In this document: positions 62,644-64,000 of the stretch, one piece after another
Position numbering within the stretch: the stretch's first letter is position 1
Layout of the letters: every line of letters starts with the position of its first letter
Assembly (NCBI GenBank): GCA_038255145.1
Contig: JBBSLP010000002.1
Coordinates: 1-64,000 of the forward strand
Length of the DNA: 64,000 nucleotides
Direction: 5' to 3'
Source of the DNA: WHTX01 sp038255145
Lineage (GTDB): Bacteria > Actinomycetota > Acidimicrobiia > Acidimicrobiales > CAIXPF01
Notes under the pieces: model-generated
Database searches by the model: none
The model's input: only the letters and a program-made list of their open reading frames with translations
What the model was told of the DNA's origin: nothing
Position numbers and translations under genes: made by a program

Positions 62644-63545
62644 ACGTCGGCGCGGTGGACATCGGCTCCAACACGGTGCGGGTGCTGGTCAGCGGCCCTG
62701 ACGGCGCCGACGTGGCCCGCCTGGCCACCATCACCCGCCTGGGATCGGGGCTGGGGGACGGCGGCCAGCTCGACCCCGAGCGGGTCACCGCCACCCTCGA
62801 CGCCCTGCGTGAGGCGGCCGCCGCCTTCGACGTCCACGGCGTGGAGCACCGCCGGGCCGTGGCCACGTCGTCGGTGCGCCGGGCCCGTGACGGGGACGCC
62901 TTCCTCGACGCGGCCGCCGAGGTGCTGGGCGTGCGTCCCGAGGTCATCCCCGGAGACGAGGAGGGCGACCTCTCCTTCCGGGGGGCGACGTCACGCCTCG
63001 ACGCCGAGGACGGGCCCTTCGTGGTCATCGACCTGGGCGGGGGCAGCTGCGAGTTCGCCGTGGGCTCGTCGAGCTGCGAGGGCGTCTTCTCGGCCGAGTT
63101 CGGCTCGGCCCGGCTCACCGAGGCCTACGTACGCCACGATCCCCCCGCCCCCGACGAACTGGTGGCGTGCCTCTCGGTGACCGAGGTCCACCTCGACGAC
63201 GTGCGCCGCGAGCTGCCCGCCGTGGACGCCGCCCGCACCTTCGTGGGCCTGGGGGGCACGTTCCAGACCTTCGCGGCCATGGAGATCGCCGACGGCGACG
63301 AGGGCCGGACCGTCGACGGCTACCGCCTGTCCCGGGCCGCGGCCGAGGACGTGTACCGCACCATCGTGCTCGACCCCTACGAGCAGCGCATCGAGAACGC
63401 GGGACTGGCCCCCGAGCGGGGCCGGGTCATCGTCGGCGGTGCCTGCGCCATCGTCGAGATCATGCGCTACTTCTCGCTGGACGAGATCGTGATCTCGGAG
63501 CGGGACCTGCTCGACGGGATCACGGCCGACCTCCGCCGACGCTGA
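62640..63545 (+). CDS. Exopolyphosphatase/pppGpp phosphohydrolase (Ppx/GppA)
   Basis: A 301-residue sugar-kinase/HSP70/actin-fold phosphatase. VGAVDIGSNTVRVLV is the N-terminal phosphate loop, AVATSSVRRARDGDAFL follows, and FVVIDLGGGSCEFAVG (about 122-137) is the second phosphate motif; FVGLGGTFQTFAAM and RVIVGGACAIVEIM complete the actin-like fold. It lacks the C-terminal HD domain found in longer Ppx proteins, as in the short actinobacterial Ppx. It degrades polyphosphate and/or pppGpp in the stringent response. The GTG at 62640 overlaps the DUF501 stop. Confidence 0.92.
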   Translation: MNVGAVDIGSNTVRVLVSGPDGADVARLATITRLGSGLGDGGQLDPERVTATLDALREAAAAFDVHGVEHRRAVATSSVRRARDGDAFLDAAAEVLGVRPEVIPGDEEGDLSFRGATSRLDAEDGPFVVIDLGGGSCEFAVGSSSCEGVFSAEFGSARLTEAYVRHDPPAPDELVACLSVTEVHLDDVRRELPAVDAARTFVGLGGTFQTFAAMEIADGDEGRTVDGYRLSRAAAEDVYRTIVLDPYEQRIENAGLAPERGRVIVGGACAIVEIMRYFSLDEIVISERDLLDGITADLRRR

Positions 63546-63603
63546 CGGCGGCGAAGCCGGTGGTGACGCCGAGGGGGCGCCGGGCTCGGTACGATCCGGC
63601 GCC

Positions 63604-64000
63604 ATGAGCAGCCTCCGCGGGAGCCGGGTCGAACTGCGCCCCTTGGCCCCACAGGACTTCATCGCCTACGCCGAGGTCCGCCGACGCAACGCCGAGTGGC
63701 TGACGCGTTGGGAACCGGCCCGGCTGGCCGGCCAGCCCGATCCCGCCGACAGCTACGACGCCTTCGTGGCCCGCTGCTCTGCTCGCCAACGCGAGCGGCA
63801 GATGGGTAGCGGCTACGGCTTCGGGGTCTTCGCCGGCCACGCGTTCTGTGGCGAGATCAACCTGTCATCCATCCAGCGCGGGGCCTTCCAGAGCGGCTAC
63901 GTCGGCTACTGGGTCGACGAAGCCCGGGCGGGCCGGGGCTACTGCCCCGAAGCGGTGGTGGTGCTGTGCCGCTTCGCCTTCGAGGACCTGGGCCTGCACC
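63604..64000 (+). CDS. GNAT acetyltransferase (RimJ/RimL type), partial at window end
   Basis: The ATG at 63604 starts SSLRGSRVELRPLAPQDFIAY, the RimJ start, followed by RRRNAEWLTRWEPAR and YGFGVFAGHAFCGEINLSS. The acetyl-CoA motif GYVGYWVDEARAGRGYCPEAVVVL is present. The frame reaches the window edge with about 132 codons, so the C-terminus is missing. A TACGAT box ends 8 bases before the ATG. RimJ-like proteins acetylate ribosomal-protein N-termini; the true substrate is unknown. Confidence 0.88.
   Translation, partial: MSSLRGSRVELRPLAPQDFIAYAEVRRRNAEWLTRWEPARLAGQPDPADSYDAFVARCSARQRERQMGSGYGFGVFAGHAFCGEINLSSIQRGAFQSGYVGYWVDEARAGRGYCPEAVVVLCRFAFEDLGLH

Overview
The window is 64 kb of very GC-rich DNA with strong GC3 bias, frequent GTG starts, overlapping stop/start junctions (ATGA, GTGA, TTGA) and TAnnnT -10 boxes close to start codons. 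The housekeeping order glmU-prs-rplY-pth-mfd-(parvulins)-mazG-eno-ftsB ... DUF501-ppx is the actinobacterial arrangement. A GlmU ending after about 363 residues, the CaiB/BaiF, SDR and acyl-CoA dehydrogenase genes, cox-type molybdenum hydroxylase genes and a Sox-like operon suggest an aerobic heterotroph of the Acidimicrobiia type. The class assignment is inference, not proven by the sequence.

Region 1 (1-26.6 kb) runs from the 3' part of a tRNA-Gln to just before glmU. It is accessory and metabolic: an S41 peptidase divergent from an ECF sigma factor, a BTAD-domain regulator, a flavin monooxygenase divergent from a TetR repressor around a probable operator, two divergent double-domain CaiB/BaiF CoA-transferases, pirin, an SDR, an alternative/plastid-terminal-oxidase-like diiron protein overlapping a lipase, a UGM-like flavoprotein, alpha/beta hydrolases, an HD-domain protein, a Tat-exported phosphoesterase operon, an FKBP and an MDR reductase. 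Most of the window's broken genes are here: a chimeric aldo/keto reductase remnant, a truncated TetR, three frameshifted genes and a 3' gene fragment.

Region 2 (26.6-44.3 kb) is the conserved core: glmU, prs, rplY (Ctc type), pth, a three-gene secreted/VWA/membrane module, mfd with a possible upstream ORF, two parvulin-type lipoproteins, mazG, eno and an ftsB/divIC-like gene. An intergenic block bounded by 15-bp inverted repeats lies between mazG and eno.

Region 3 (44.3-62.1 kb) separates ftsB from its usual neighbours DUF501 and ppx. It holds coxS and coxM (no coxL in the window), a heterotetrameric sarcosine-oxidase-like operon (B-D-A-G) whose delta subunit carries about 800 residues of Pro/Ala/Gly/Arg-rich disordered sequence, a cox maturation set (MoxR ATPase, VWA protein, two XdhC parts, MobA-like transferase, CoxG), a deleted PPOX gene, an acetyltransferase and an acyl-CoA dehydrogenase. 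DUF501, ppx and a partial acetyltransferase close the window.

The most unusual signals are the tandem triplications of stop/start junctions at soxA/soxG and coxE/xdhC, each creating two tiny coupled reading frames, the giant disordered SoxD extension, the PTOX-lipase pair and the acetyltransferase-less GlmU. No CRISPR array, transposase, integrase or prophage gene was seen.
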